Shown in pieces: positions 1 to 13,795 of a stretch of 64,000 nucleotides of DNA; within the stretch, counting starts at the first letter, position 1, and every line of letters begins with the position of its first letter. Origin of the DNA: Brachionus manjavacas (taxonomy: Eukaryota; Rotifera; Eurotatoria; Ploima; Brachionidae); assembly GCA_019054805.1 (NCBI GenBank), contig JAHQIY010000007.1, positions 1,555,501-1,619,500 on the forward strand, in the 5' to 3' direction. A program made the position numbers and the translations under genes. The notes beneath the pieces were generated by a model. The model had not been told where the DNA came from. It was given only the letters and a program-made list of their open reading frames with translations, and did not search any database.

Positions 1-480
1 TTATAAATTAAATTTTAATATACTGGTAGACGAAATTAAAGAACGCTGCCATACAAGGCTAAATCTAATGTAGACTGTCAAACAATAAATGAGGTCTTAA
101 ACAAAATACACTAGGAAGCTTAAATAAATCTTTAGTAAGGTCAATTTTTGACCATTCTTGACTTTGGTTGAATTTATTTTCAAAAAATAAAACCAGAAAA
201 CTACAAGCAATTCAGAATACAGCAGTTTGATCTATCCTCGAATTAAAATATGATAGCTCTAGCTCGGTCAAAAAGCATATAAATAAATAATTGAGCTACG
301 AAAAAATCTCCAACTCAGGACCCTTCTGACTTCTATCGTTCTATTATTAAGACAGTTCGTCTTGAAAAAGTACATGAACGTATTATTTGCGTCAGCATAA
401 ATAATTTCTTTGAGAGCATAGCTTACTATGCTAGTGTCCAAGACTATTAAAAATAAACAATCGGATTATTTACAGCATTA
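1..480 (+). pseudogene. Decayed 3' part of a LINE reverse transcriptase (LINE-B family)
   Basis: Positions about 100-260 align closely to 37080-37230 of the LINE-B copy further along. Both carry the stretch that reads LQAIQNTAV followed by a leucine-lysine-tyrosine-aspartate segment in the C-terminal part of a non-LTR reverse transcriptase protein. Several stop codons and frame breaks are present, for example the codon after AIQNTAV. The segment before it (about 30-90) reads like an E-R-C-H-T-R-L-N-L helix that the 35.7-37.6 kb copy has lost. This is a dead fragment that runs off the left window edge, so its 5' extent is unknown. Confidence 0.75.
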
Positions 481-1754
481 ATTTGATAACTTTTAGAATA
501 AATATCATGGACTAATATGCATGATTTGGATTGAATTTAAATACAAATTTAATAATGATTTTATTTTTTTATTTAAAATTTAATTGTTTTTAAAAGGTAA
601 AAAATAAAAAAAAACAGGTATTCTAACAAGGCTAGATTTAACCTTGCTCATTGGGTCTTCTTTTGTAGCTTATTTTATAATAGTTAAATAAAAATTAACA
701 AGTTAAATAAATGATTTAAAACTTACAACAAAATCTGTAAAAACAAGATTTAAGTTTTTAAAAATTGACAGCTTAAATATTGAAAAATTCAAGATTAATT
801 TTTTAATCAGAAAGCAATTTAATAATAATTAAATGGAAAATTCAAATGAACTTTGTCGTTTTTCAATTTGGCCATCTGTTCAACTAGATTACTACTATTT
901 CTAAATTCTAAATTCTAAATTCTTGAATAATTATTATTTTAATTTTGCTTTAAAATTTATAGGTGAGCTACTAAAAATCAAACATTCAAAAACGAATGAA
1001 ATCATTCTTTCAAATATTCTATATTGAAACGAATAAAAACCATACTTTTCCAAAAATTTGGCATCTTAGAAAGAGACTTAATAACTCTTTGCTATTTAAT
1101 AAATTGCTACTGTTAAAAAACCACATAAAAGAATCGAACAATAGTAAAAATATGGTAGAATAAAGCTTCAAAAACAGAAATTTTACTTATCAGCAAGATA
1201 GAAAAGTCTCTAAAAAAAAAGGGTTTCTTATTCTTATCGACAAGTTACATACAGGTTTTGTATAATAAAGATTCTGATCTAAATAAAGCCCAAAAGAAAA
1301 ATCTCTTATTAGAAACAGGTATATCTTAACCATCAATTTTAATGTTTTTGTTGAATAGAACTTTGAACTTTTGAAAGGATCATGGAAAAGGCAAAATTAA
1401 GAAAGCTAAATTCAAAAATTATCAGTTATAATTACTTTGAAAGGGAAATAAATTTTAAGCATCACTTAAATAAATCATTATTCTTAAATTACAATATAAT
1501 TTTGCTATTTTAAAATTGATAGGGAATAAGATGTTTATCAACAAATTATTTTCAGAAATAAGTTTCATAGCTTTTTGATTCAAATTGTAATGAAATAAAA
1601 AATAGAAAAAGGATCTTTCCTAGGTTTAATGTTGCTTATTATTTACCTAAACTTCATCCATGAATTAATAAAAAAAAACAAATGAAGAGTAAGCTGATGA
1701 TTCGAAAATAATATTTATGTTTTAAATTAATAATAATATAACTCTTTTCTATCC
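481..1754. other. AT-rich spacer, no gene seen
   Basis: Dominated by A/T runs and short open frames without recognisable domains. I see no splice-compatible coding exons or RNA gene. Confidence 0.6.
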
Positions 1755-1932
1755 CAGTGGATAATGGGGAGGCGCTCATCTTCTTTTCAAGTACCTTTTT
1801 GAGCAACAGCTCCAATCTAAAACAGAGGTTACTGCAACGGATTGATCATCAACACAGCAATTATTACTCAGTCGAAACTAGTACCCTTTTTTTATTATGA
1901 AAGAGATTTAATCAACAACACTAACATTCGAG
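1755..1932 (-). mobile_element. SINE fragment, copy A (tRNA-like head missing)
   Basis: Matches 38949-39118 over about 170 bp, for example CAGTGGATAATGGG, TTTTTGAGCAAC and CAGTCGAAACTA in the same order and spacing. The match stops near 1932, where copy B continues into a tRNA-like head on the minus strand, so this copy is 5'-truncated relative to that head. Orientation is assigned from copy B. Confidence 0.7.
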
Positions 1933-3593
1933 TTTTCAATTAATCAAATAATATTCAATTTTTTATTTTTACCTTTTGCCAAAAATAGTTAAAATTAACG
2001 TGAATTCTGGTCCAAAATAAGTTAATCAAATAAAAGTACTTTTTTTTCTGAAATTTCAAAAATAAATTATTTGCAGAGAATTTGTAATTTTTTCACCATA
2101 CACTGTGAATTTGCCATTAATGTCGATATTTTAAGTAAAAAAAATATATTAAAAAAAAAAAAGTAATTCTTAGTATCATTACAGTACTGTAAATTTGTTT
2201 AAAAAATTAAATGTGATTAAGTACTGAGTCTTCCATTACCGAATGCGCTTAACTTTATTAATTTAATTTTAAAAAAAATAAAAATAAGGAAAATAAATTT
2301 TTCGAGCCTAAGCCATTATACTTATAGTTAAAATTTAGTCCAAAATTTATCCAAAAATTTGCCATTAAGCCACACTCAAACTTGATTTATTACCGTTCAA
2401 AAAAAAAAATCAAAGCTAAATTAAAATCGTCGTTATAAATATTTTTAAAGGAAATTTCGAACTAACTTCATGCAGTAGAGCTAAGTTTTTTTAAACAGTG
2501 CAAATTCAAAATTATTAATTCCAGGAATAAATTCGATTAAAATTTAAAAATATAAATAAACTATATTTTATCAACTTTCATCTCTTTTTAATGCTGGTTT
2601 TACTCTTTTTTTCTTTTTTATTTAAGTCGTAAGACTTCAGATCCAAAGAAAAGAAAATTCACATAAAGAACGAGCAACGACTCAGAAACAAAAAAAATAG
2701 TAAGACCAGTATTACCAAGGGATGAAGTTATATTAAAATAGGATTTGGTGAGCCTATAATCAAGACGGTACGGTAGTTGTACAGGATTTAAATCAGATAA
2801 AAAAAACCTCAAATTTAATCTATTTTTTTTAAGGTAATTATAATTATTCTTTTTTTTGAATGTTTTTTTAATTAAATTTTATAAATACGTTTATTAAAAA
2901 ATTAAAAAAAGTCAATCAACATTGATAGATTTAAAACACATCTTTTAATTGAAACTCAAAAAAAAATAGTCTAATTGATTTTGAATGCTTGTAAACAGAT
3001 AACATCATAAGTCGACTGATGATAACGATGCTAACTTTAAAAAAAATAAAGTCTTAAATAAAATCTTAAAAGCATTCGCAAAATTATTCTTGTTTTATTT
3101 TGTGATAAAAAATAATAAAGAATTGTTAAATAAATATTTTTTATTTAATAAATCAACCAAAAATCAAAAAAAAAAGCCAAGTTAACTAATTTTTTGAGAA
3201 TCAACACCATCATTGATTCACTCTCATCTACTTAATCAAAATAAAGAACTGTTTAGAAGTTAGAAAAATAAGAGAAAATGCTGCATAGATAAATTGATAA
3301 AAGGTTCACAAATAAAAAAGCCTCAATTTATTAATAGTTTATTAAGAATAATAAAAATAAAAATAAATTATAGTTGGAGTGTAAGAACCGAAAAAATCCA
3401 AGTTGAAAGCAAGAGTAAATCTGTGTAATTCTATTTGTATATTTGTTTTCTTTTATTTGAATTGTAATAAAATTATTTTAAAATAAAATTTAAATTGTTC
3501 GATAGATTTGTTTAAAGTAAGGTTAAATTATTTTTAAATTATAAATTCGTCTTATTAGATCTGTTTCGGTCTTAAGTGTGTGAAAAAATTCGC
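1933..3593. other. AT-rich spacer downstream of profilin
   Basis: No coding exon or repeat family recognised. The end nearest profilin should contain its 3' UTR; a minus-strand AATAAA lies at 3452-3457, about 140 bp beyond the stop. Confidence 0.5.
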
Positions 3594-4083
3594 CTAATAT
3601 CCATGCTTGGTCAAATAGTCTATTATTTTACCGACGTGTGTCAACGCAATTTCGCTTTTAATTGTTTGGTCGTGTAGAGCAATGATGCAACCTTGAATTA
3701 AAAAAAAACATAAAAATGTCTCAAAAGGTTTTGGCAAGTTAATTTACATTGGGCCGATCTGCAAGCAACTATACCACTCTGTCCCTTCTTCAAGACTACA
3801 GAGACGCCCGGATCTCCTCTTACTAAAATGTACCTTTCATTACCGACTGTGACTCCACTGGCGGCCTTCGAGCTATCAAGAGTTGAGGACACAACTTGTC
3901 GAATAGATTCAGCCGTCATCTAATAATCAAAAATTAGGCTTAAGAAATTTATTTAATGGTAGGCAAAAAACGTACTGGAAATCCTTGGGAAGTTGCCCAA
4001 ACTGAGCCATCGTGCCCAAAGATACCACAAGCGGTCAAGCTCTTAGTGGCCATTAAAGTATCAACATATCCTTGCCAGCTCAT
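3594..4083 (-). CDS. Profilin
   Basis: Small actin-monomer-binding protein that promotes ADP/ATP exchange on G-actin and binds proline-rich ligands; cytosolic. Three exons on the minus strand: 4083-3976, 3919-3748 and 3691-3594. They join in frame through two 56-bp GT-AG introns to give 125 aa, the usual invertebrate profilin length. The protein starts MSWQGYVD, the classic N-terminal helix that packs the poly-proline site. It continues with a glycine-tryptophan-containing strand (HDGSVWATS) and ends with the expected C-terminal helix, [16 protein letters not shown]. An upstream in-frame Met at 4167 would add an unconserved extension, so the start at 4083 is preferred. Exon 2 begins on a methionine codon, but that Met is internal. 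Paralogue assignment within the family is not possible from sequence alone. Confidence 0.93.
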
Positions 4084-4375
4084 CTTTGTGCTTCTAATTG
4101 GTTTTAAACAATTTCTAAAAAAATAAATGCTTCTTTTATAGATCGGTTCAGCTGAACAAAGAGCCAAAATTTGATTATTTAAATTTTTAAATTGATGAAA
4201 CTAAGAGTGATTTCAAATTACTTGCTTAAAGTAATGAATATAACCCCTAAAATTCTGTTTGCTTCGAATAATATTTTCTAGCTGCAAAATATGAATTAAT
4301 TGAATATTATTACAAAAAATATGATTAACATAGAGTTGGTGTGTTGATGGTAAATGGCAACAAGAAAAATATCTT

Positions 4376-4393
4376 ACACACACACACACACAC
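4376..4393. repeat. (AC)n microsatellite
   Basis: Nine AC dinucleotide units in a row, about 290 bp upstream of the profilin start codon. Confidence 0.9.
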
Positions 4394-7300
4394 TCACATA
4401 TCCCCTCCATTAGATTGTGATCTACGTTTAAAATATTCCTAGAAAAAATGATCGAACTTTTGGGTTCCCGTGGAAAGGCTGAGCCCTAAAATTTCTGACA
4501 GATTATCTTTTTTAAGCGTGCTCTTTTTTCTTAAAACTTTATGGCTTATAATAAAAAACATTCTCAATTGCCAATCTCTAAAAAAAGCAAAAAATACATC
4601 TAGTGTTGACGACTTGAAGTTTTCTTATTCTAATATGCAAGTACATGTATGGCCAAAAAAAGAAACTAACAACTTAATTTGGATGCACCAGTGACTAAAC
4701 CACATTTAAATTTTTAATCTGTTCATTTTAATTAAATTTTTCTTCATGTTGGCAATAATAAAAATGCAAAAATACAGAAATTTTGATTTTTTTTAAAGAG
4801 CCGGGACTTTTAATCAAAATGTTCATATGATGACGCTTGTTGAAATTGAAAATGTAATTTCAAAATTAAGAAAAAAGAATTTTTTTGTTTCCAAATTTTT
4901 AAGAAGCTATCTGAGTCGCGTTCAAATTGTCTGTGATTCTAGATCATACTCGAATTTTCGTATAAATAGCTTGACTCTAATGATGTCCACTCGAGACACG
5001 CTCCTCATGAATATTCAAATTCAATGTTCTCTTAAACTGTCTAAAATAGCCTAATTAAGATTTGAATAAAAAAAATTTTTATCTGTCTACTTTCTTATCT
5101 TTATTCTAATTAATATTTCATTAAATCTTCAGAATTGATTAATCATTTTTTCTCAGTTGAGTCGAAAAATTGAAAACAGTTCGACTGCTAAAATAAAACA
5201 GATTGTAAATGAAAATATTTTTTTTGAAAATTGATTATTCATTTGAAATCGATTTGTATTAAAATATAGATAAACAACTAATAACTTTCGATGGCGTCTA
5301 TTGAGAGCCAAATGTACCAAATTACTATTTGGAATATTTATTAATTGATTCATAATAAATGAGACTACTAAATATTCGAAAAAAAATCGTAGAAACTCTT
5401 TTTGATCTTATAATTTGACCTTTATTAATTAGATTTTTGATCCAATTTTTATGAATTTTCTTGTGAAAAATTTTTTTTATTTTTTTTAATTCAATTAAAC
5501 GATTATAACCGAGGATTACTCTAAGAAAAAATACTTTTATACCATTTTTGATAAAATTCTTTAGCTTTTATGCCATCATAATAATTTTTTGTTATCTATT
5601 TAATATATTTACCTAAAATTTGATAAGAATAAAATTAATATTAGTAAAAAAATAGATAAGTTTGAATAATTCGTTTGCCGATCACATGTCGTTTAAAGCT
5701 TTAGCAGCCAAATTTGGGCAAAAATTATGCAAAATCACTATATTTGTTTTAGATTATTCTAATTTAACCTAATCAAATTTGCTTGGAGAAGTTAAATGAT
5801 CTAAATTTTTTAAATTTCTATAATTTTTATTATTTATTTATAATTATTTTATTGCTATTTTGAAAAATGAATCATTATAAAATATACTAGCACCCCACTG
5901 TTATACTTTTAAGAATATTTAAATTTTTCATTTAAAATTTTTTTTGTTTGAATTTTTTTAAAATGATTTATTATCTGGATTCAGTCTTTCTAAAGAATTA
6001 AATATTTTAGTTCTAATTCATTTAAAATTCTGGATTTGTGATACATAGAGTAGCGACTAAAACGAAAATTTAATTCGAAGCTTTAAGGTATTTTAAAGAA
6101 AAGGTTTTTAAATGTCTGATTTTGGCATTACTATTAATTTTAAATGTTTTTAGTAAAGTAATGAAAGAAAATGGATATTTAAATTGTTTTTTTTAATAAA
6201 CGAATTTCTTAGAAAGTGATTTTTTAAATATCTTTTTTTTATAACATGAATAATTAATGCATGAACTATAATAAAACTATGCTGTAACAATTTAACTTGA
6301 AATTAAATTATGAAAACTATCTTTTTTTTTTTGAAAAATGCATTTTTAAAATTGGCCAAAAGGTAATAATTGAATCAATTATATTAGAAGAATATTAGAA
6401 AGTTAGAATGAATCTTTGAATTTTTAATTATAAAAATACTGAATAATCAATTGGATTTTATTGATTTTATAGAATAAAAATATACTCATAAATTTTAATT
6501 TTACCAATTTATTTAAAAATAATTTTCAACTGTAATATTTGACTTATCAAAAATTCGTTTTTGCAATCAGATAAAAATTAATCATATCCTGTAAAATTGA
6601 TGAAAAATAGCATCAAATATCTTATTTCAATAAAAATATCAAAAAATCCATAAATTAATTGAAAATTATTTTTATAAATGTATTTTTAAATGTCTATTAG
6701 AAAAAATACTGTTATAATAATCAAAAGCTTAGAATGAATAGAATTTTGATTTTCGTTTATTTATAAATTTAATAAATAGAATTTAAACAATTTTGCATTA
6801 TTTTTTTTCAAATTTAATTCTTGTTGAGGAGATTTACGTTTATTTAGTCTCGATTTTATTTAGATACGAAAACAAAATTCCCAATTTTATACAAAATGCC
6901 AACCAAGCAATAAATTTAATGTTAGATTTTGTTTTTAATAAATAGGAATCAGATTTAGATAAAGATTTTAAATAGATTCAAAGTTAGATTATTTTATTTA
7001 TCATTAATAAATTAGTATTTATCTACTAGGGAAAAGACATTAAGTTTCTCAGCTAAAACAGCGAACAACAAAGTCAGATAAAAAAAAGATTCGGGTGTCA
7101 TTTTCATTAAGAATCTTGAATGAAAAATAGAATCATCAGCAACATATAAGCTAATCAAATGTTAAAATGCGTAAAAATCATTTCGAACTTTTTTTCATTC
7201 TTTATCCTTTTCTTAAATTTGACTGATATTGAGAAGGAGGACCAAAGGAATAAAAGTTGGTTTCTTTAATTAGTAATCTCAAACACGAAAGACGACCCGA

Positions 7301-10300
7301 ATCCTTTTTGTTTTCTTTCCTATTAGGAACAAGTTATTGAAAAGATATTATTCAGATGTACAAAACAATGAATAATATTGACAAATTTGAGGAAACCAAT
7401 TTTTTATCAGACACCGAGTTGAAAGTCACTTCTTTAAATTTTTAGAACGATAGAACCATAAACAAGCACACATAAAACTTTTTCTCCAACAGAACAGCAT
7501 TTTATAAAATCAATGGAACTCCTTACCAAGTGAATTAGTTAAAGCACCCACAGTTAACTGTTAGCAGGCATCAGATGCTGGATTAGCACTAATTATCTGT
7601 CATTATGTGCCTGAAAATTAACTAGACTTTACCAATTTCAACGTTTACTATTGCTTTGGGATGAAAACATAAAATTCATTAGAAGAAAATTCTCAAACGA
7701 CTTAAAATCGTAAAAGATATGTTTATAAAACACTTAAGATAGATTTTAAATTTCTTGATTTAAGTGAATGCCACTAAAGAGAGTACTGATTTTGGTGACA
7801 GGTTGTTATAGAATGAAAATTTCGTATATGGTATGGAATTTAATTAGAGAAATTATGCTACATGTTTTTTTTATAGAATTTACATTGTTTACTGTTAATA
7901 AAGCGTAAAATTTAATTTTTCGTGAAAATAATCCTTAAGGTATCATACAATTATGGGTTTTAATTAGCTCGAAATGCGCGTGTCCAAAAGAAGTTTTTAT
8001 AAATTGGTCAAAAGAATTTTAGAAACCCAAAATGTGAAAAATTTAAAATTTTTATAATTAAAAAGGTAATTTAATGGATACTTGCAACTAATTAATAGTT
8101 TTTATGTTCTAAACGATCAAATATTTTTTTTATTTAATAAATTCAAAGTATTTTGTTAAAAATTAATTTCAATTTGATTCAATTCAAAGTTAAAAGAATT
8201 TTGTTATTGTTTAAGGATAACTTTTTTTAAATATATTTATAGAAATTTTTATTTTTAAAAATTTTAAGTCAATTAAAACATTGTTGTGTTTTACTTTGGA
8301 TATCAAAAAATGCAATTAGAATAAAACTACTAATATTAGAACTCCTTGAGAATATTAAGTAATAAAGTTATAACGTTCAATGATTTTTTGATATTTAGAA
8401 GCCATTTTTGGCATAGAAAGATGCGAAAAATCATTAGCTTTAAAATAAATTAAAATTTAGGTAAATTTTATTTAATTATTAGCAAAATAAAAGTTTTGTT
8501 TTTTCCAAACAATAGAAATTGTTTTATGCCTTTAAGACAAAATATTAAAACGCTTTTAATTAAAGAAACAATTTAATACAACAGTGATTTCCTTACATGA
8601 ATATAATTTAGAAAAAAAATTAAAAAAACTAAATTAATATACAATCCTCTAAAAAAAATGAATTGTTTATCGAATATTATATTTTTATACACCTAGAAAA
8701 AAATCATTATTTTATTTTTCAAAAATATTATTTAAATTTTTGCTAGAAAACATTTTTGTCTAAGTTTTTTATTTAAATTTCAACATTGAAGCAATTAATT
8801 GGCTTGAATTTGAAAACATTTAATCGATTTTATGCCAAAATCCAGGTAAATACTTGATTAGAAATTTCCATTAAGAAATAAAGTAAATTGATATATGAAT
8901 AATCATGTTCGTCAGTTTCTTTTTGAGAAAAAAAATATTATTTTTTAAAAAAAATTTGGTTGTAGTCATCAAAAGTTTTTAAATAATGTTTTTTAAATTT
9001 CTTAAAAAACAATTCCCCGAGCAAATATAATTTAATTATTAAATGAGGATTCTAATATAAAATAAATTGCTAAAATATTTAATTAAAAATTTTAAAGAAT
9101 TTTTTTAATCTTTCTTCAGTGATTATATGAAAAATTAATTTATTTAAAGAAATTTTGTTGCTTTAATTAAAACTATTTTTAGTCCAAGATTAGCACCAAA
9201 GGATTCGAAGACTAAATTTCTAATTTAAAAATTACATATGCTTTAAAATTATCGTCAAAAAAATGCGTAAATCTTCTAGGTATTCGAAATTTCATAACAA
9301 AGATTTGATTTTGATTTTTATAAAGTCTTACTTTTGAATAATAAAGAAATTTTTAAATTTAATTTTTTAACAAGATTTTCATATTAAAAGTCACTCTAAA
9401 GATTGCATGACACAAATAAATGAGCCAAATTCAGCGAAAAAGGAAATTATTTTTTACAGGATATTTTGTCGAGCAGTTTCATACAAGTAATTAATGTAAA
9501 AGAATATTGAAATTATCAAATTAAGACTATAAATTTATCAAAATAATTAATAAAAATGATAGATTTGTATTAAATGCATAAAATATTGGTAAATATCATA
9601 AATCAATTTTTCAACTTTTAAGAAGGGTGTACGAATCAGTATAAAATTAAATTCATCAAGATAATCAAATTATTTAAAAATACTTTAAATTGGTTAAAAC
9701 TTCGCTCAGTTTCTGATAATTTATTTCCAAGCAGTTCTAAAACTAAGTTTTAACAGCTAAAATTCTTAATTTATTATAATTTCACTCAAGTTTATATTTA
9801 ATTTTAAAGATTAAATTTATTATAATTTTATTTGCACGCATTTTAAAATTCAAAAGTTTTTTTTTCTTTGACTGTAGCTTTGAAACCCATTGTTTAGCCG
9901 ATACTGTCAAGACTTTTTTTTCAATTACAACTTTTTCTTTTTTTCTTCAATGAACTAAGCATGTTAGTTCAAAAAATAGAGCTATTCAAACTAAACCTGA
10001 ATGCATTTTGATTTTGTTAGTTATACTCAAATCTAAAAGTAATTTGGTTTCGAGCAAACTGTGGCTCGTTTGCTGGATTGAATTTTTTTGTCCTGGAAAA
10101 TAGAAATTTTAAACCAAAGCAGTTAATTTACTCTAGACTCTAGAATTAATTATTGATTTTATTATATCATTTTTTATGCAAAATTTTCTCTTTTCAATAA
10201 ACCAAAGAAAGAAATATTTTATTGCTTTTTATTCCATACAAATTTTGCACTTCTTACATCTAATTTAGACATAATTTTAATATTTTAACTTAGATTTAAA

Positions 10301-10335
10301 GATAAATTTATTTCGGCAATAGTTTATTGGTAAAA
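4394..10335. other. Long AT-rich intergenic spacer
   Basis: About 6 kb of A/T-rich sequence between the divergently oriented profilin and ERK genes. No exon, RNA gene or transposon domain recognised. The 4.4-5.1 kb part is somewhat less AT-biased and has short open frames without a convincing family match. Confidence 0.55.
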
Positions 10336-11847
<1,512 letters not shown>

Positions 11848-12451
11848 ATAGGAATATAAGATAATTAAGGGTGTTAAAAATTTTCTAAAAAACAATATAC
11901 ATAATTTTTAAAAAACTATTTTTGCTAAGTCATTTTTTCTCGTCAAGCAAGAATCGTATTCTTTTATTCTCTACTAAAAATTCGGTATTGTTTTCACAAG
12001 CTCTAGCTTACCTTTATTTTTTGTTTATAGACGTTGATATTTTTAAGCAAATTTACAAACTTTTTTTCTCTAAAACCTCACTTAAAAAGCCACTAGGCCA
12101 TTTAAATCGAAAGCTTAGTTGAAATTCTGATAATTCAGAATGTTAAACGCACTAGTATTTTTAGTCAATTTTTTTTTTAGTCTGTTTTAAAAATAAATTT
12201 CATCTAGGATTTTCGATGTTTTTTGTTTGGATTTGTTTTTGAAATGCTTGTTTAAGAATGTAAGCAGAGATTTAGTCATCATTTATTAATTATTATATTT
12301 TTCAAACTAATAAAATATTCAACAAATTAAATTAATTTTTTTTTCAATTTTATTTGGCTAAATAAAAACGAGCAACGAATTTGGTATTCGTATTCCAAAA
12401 TTAAAATGATTATCAATTCATTTTATTTACTAACTTTTGTATCCAAGAAAA
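11848..12451. other. ERK-MMAA intergenic region
   Basis: Contains the presumed ERK 3' UTR and MMAA promoter. An AATAAA lies at 12192-12197. No other gene or repeat seen. Confidence 0.5.
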
Positions 12452-13795
12452 ATGTTAAAATCGTTCAGAAATGCCCATTCCGTTCTGAATAATTTAAAAT
12501 ATTGTCAAAAGCGGATACATTTTTATTCAAATTTGACATTAGATCAACAAGAGTATGTTAATTCTCTTTTTAATGGAGTAATAAATAACCAAAGGTCCGA
12601 TCTGGCAAAGGCCATAACTCTTATTGAAACAAATAGTTCCAAGAAAAAAATTTTGAGTGAAAAATTGCTTAATAGTGTACTTTTTCGTCTAAAAGACAAG
12701 AAAATAAATCATGAAAATCCCTGCCTAAGAGTTGGTTAGAAAAATTTTGAAACTAAATTTTAACTATAATCAAATTTTTGATTAGGAATAACTGGCCCGC
12801 CTGGTGCCGGAAAAAGCTCTTTGATCGAAACATTTGGAAAATATCTTACTTCAACAGTTGGCGCCCGATTGGCTGTCTTAACTGTAGATCCATCTTCGAC
12901 TGCAACTGGGGGTAAACAAATGCAAATTAATGAATTTTTTAAGACCTTATTTTAATTTTTTTAATAAGGTTCGATTCTTGGTGATAAGGTAAGGATGCCT
13001 GAGCTATCCAGAGACCCTAAAGCGTATATAAGATCATCGCCGAATAAGTGTAATCTTGGTGGAGTTACTAGAACAACTTTGGAGACTATTTTGCTATGCG
13101 AAGCAGCTAATTTTGATGTGGTCCTTGTAGAAACAGTTGGTTAGTTAATTGTAGCGACATTTGTGTTTTATTGTTTTTCAGATTTATTTTGAATATATTT
13201 TTAATTTTAGGAGTTGGTCAAGCCGAACATGCTGTTGTTAATATGGTTGATTGTATGTTGCTGTTGGTACCACCTGGCAGTGGTGACGAATTGCAAGGCT
13301 TAAAGAAGGGGGTTGTAGAATTGGCTGATATTGTTGCAGTCACTAAATATGACAAAGATTTGATGCAAGAGGCTACAAGAGTTAAATCAGAGTATTTGAG
13401 CGCTACAAAATTCATAAGAAAAAAATCCAAACACTGGGCACCTCATGTTAGTCTAAATTAACTTAAATAATTGTGTAAAAATAAAAGCTTTTTTTCAGGT
13501 AATTTTGACTTCATCGCGCCAAAATACTGGTATAGATGAATTATGGAATTTGTTGTGCCAATTTAAACAAACTATGCTGGACAATGATGAATTTTATGAA
13601 AAGCGACAAAGTCAAGTTAAACTCTGGTTTTGGACTCATTTAAAAGAAAATTTACTAGAGATTCTATTGTCCAAGAATTATGTGCGAGAGAAAATTGAAA
13701 AACTTGAATCTGAAGTAATTGCTGGAAATATGACTCCTGGGCAAGCAAATGATATTTTAATAAATGAGTTTAATAGTCGAATTTCAAAAAATTGA
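12452..13795 (+). CDS. MMAA: Mitochondrial MMAA/MeaB-family GTPase (cobalamin chaperone)
   Basis: P-loop GTPase of the MeaB/ArgK family. In animals MMAA gates adenosylcobalamin loading onto, and protects, methylmalonyl-CoA mutase in mitochondria. Five exons: 12452-12734, 12786-12911, 12969-13139, 13211-13446, 13499-13795, joined by 51-71 bp GT-AG introns, giving 370 aa (human protein about 418). The N-terminus ([10 protein letters not shown]..., basic, no acidic residues in the first 28) looks like a mitochondrial presequence. Walker A is GPPGAGKS at 98-105, followed by VDPSS, the ETVGVGQ switch segment, the base-recognition motif TKYD, and the C-terminal dimerisation helices (VKLWFWTH... to NSRISKN). 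Each intron is bridged only by the spliced frame; the second half of Walker B sits across the third intron. An in-frame non-ATG codon upstream at 12437 is not used. Confidence 0.94.

Noticed and set aside
4213..4410. 65-codon minus-strand frame rich in Cys/Val
   Set aside because: Its Cys-Val repeat is just the (AC)n microsatellite translated.
4827..5054. 75-codon open frame with an E-I-E-N-V-I-S-K-L helix reminiscent of a LINE RT finger region
   Set aside because: Only one short motif, no neighbouring RT blocks; resemblance too weak to call.
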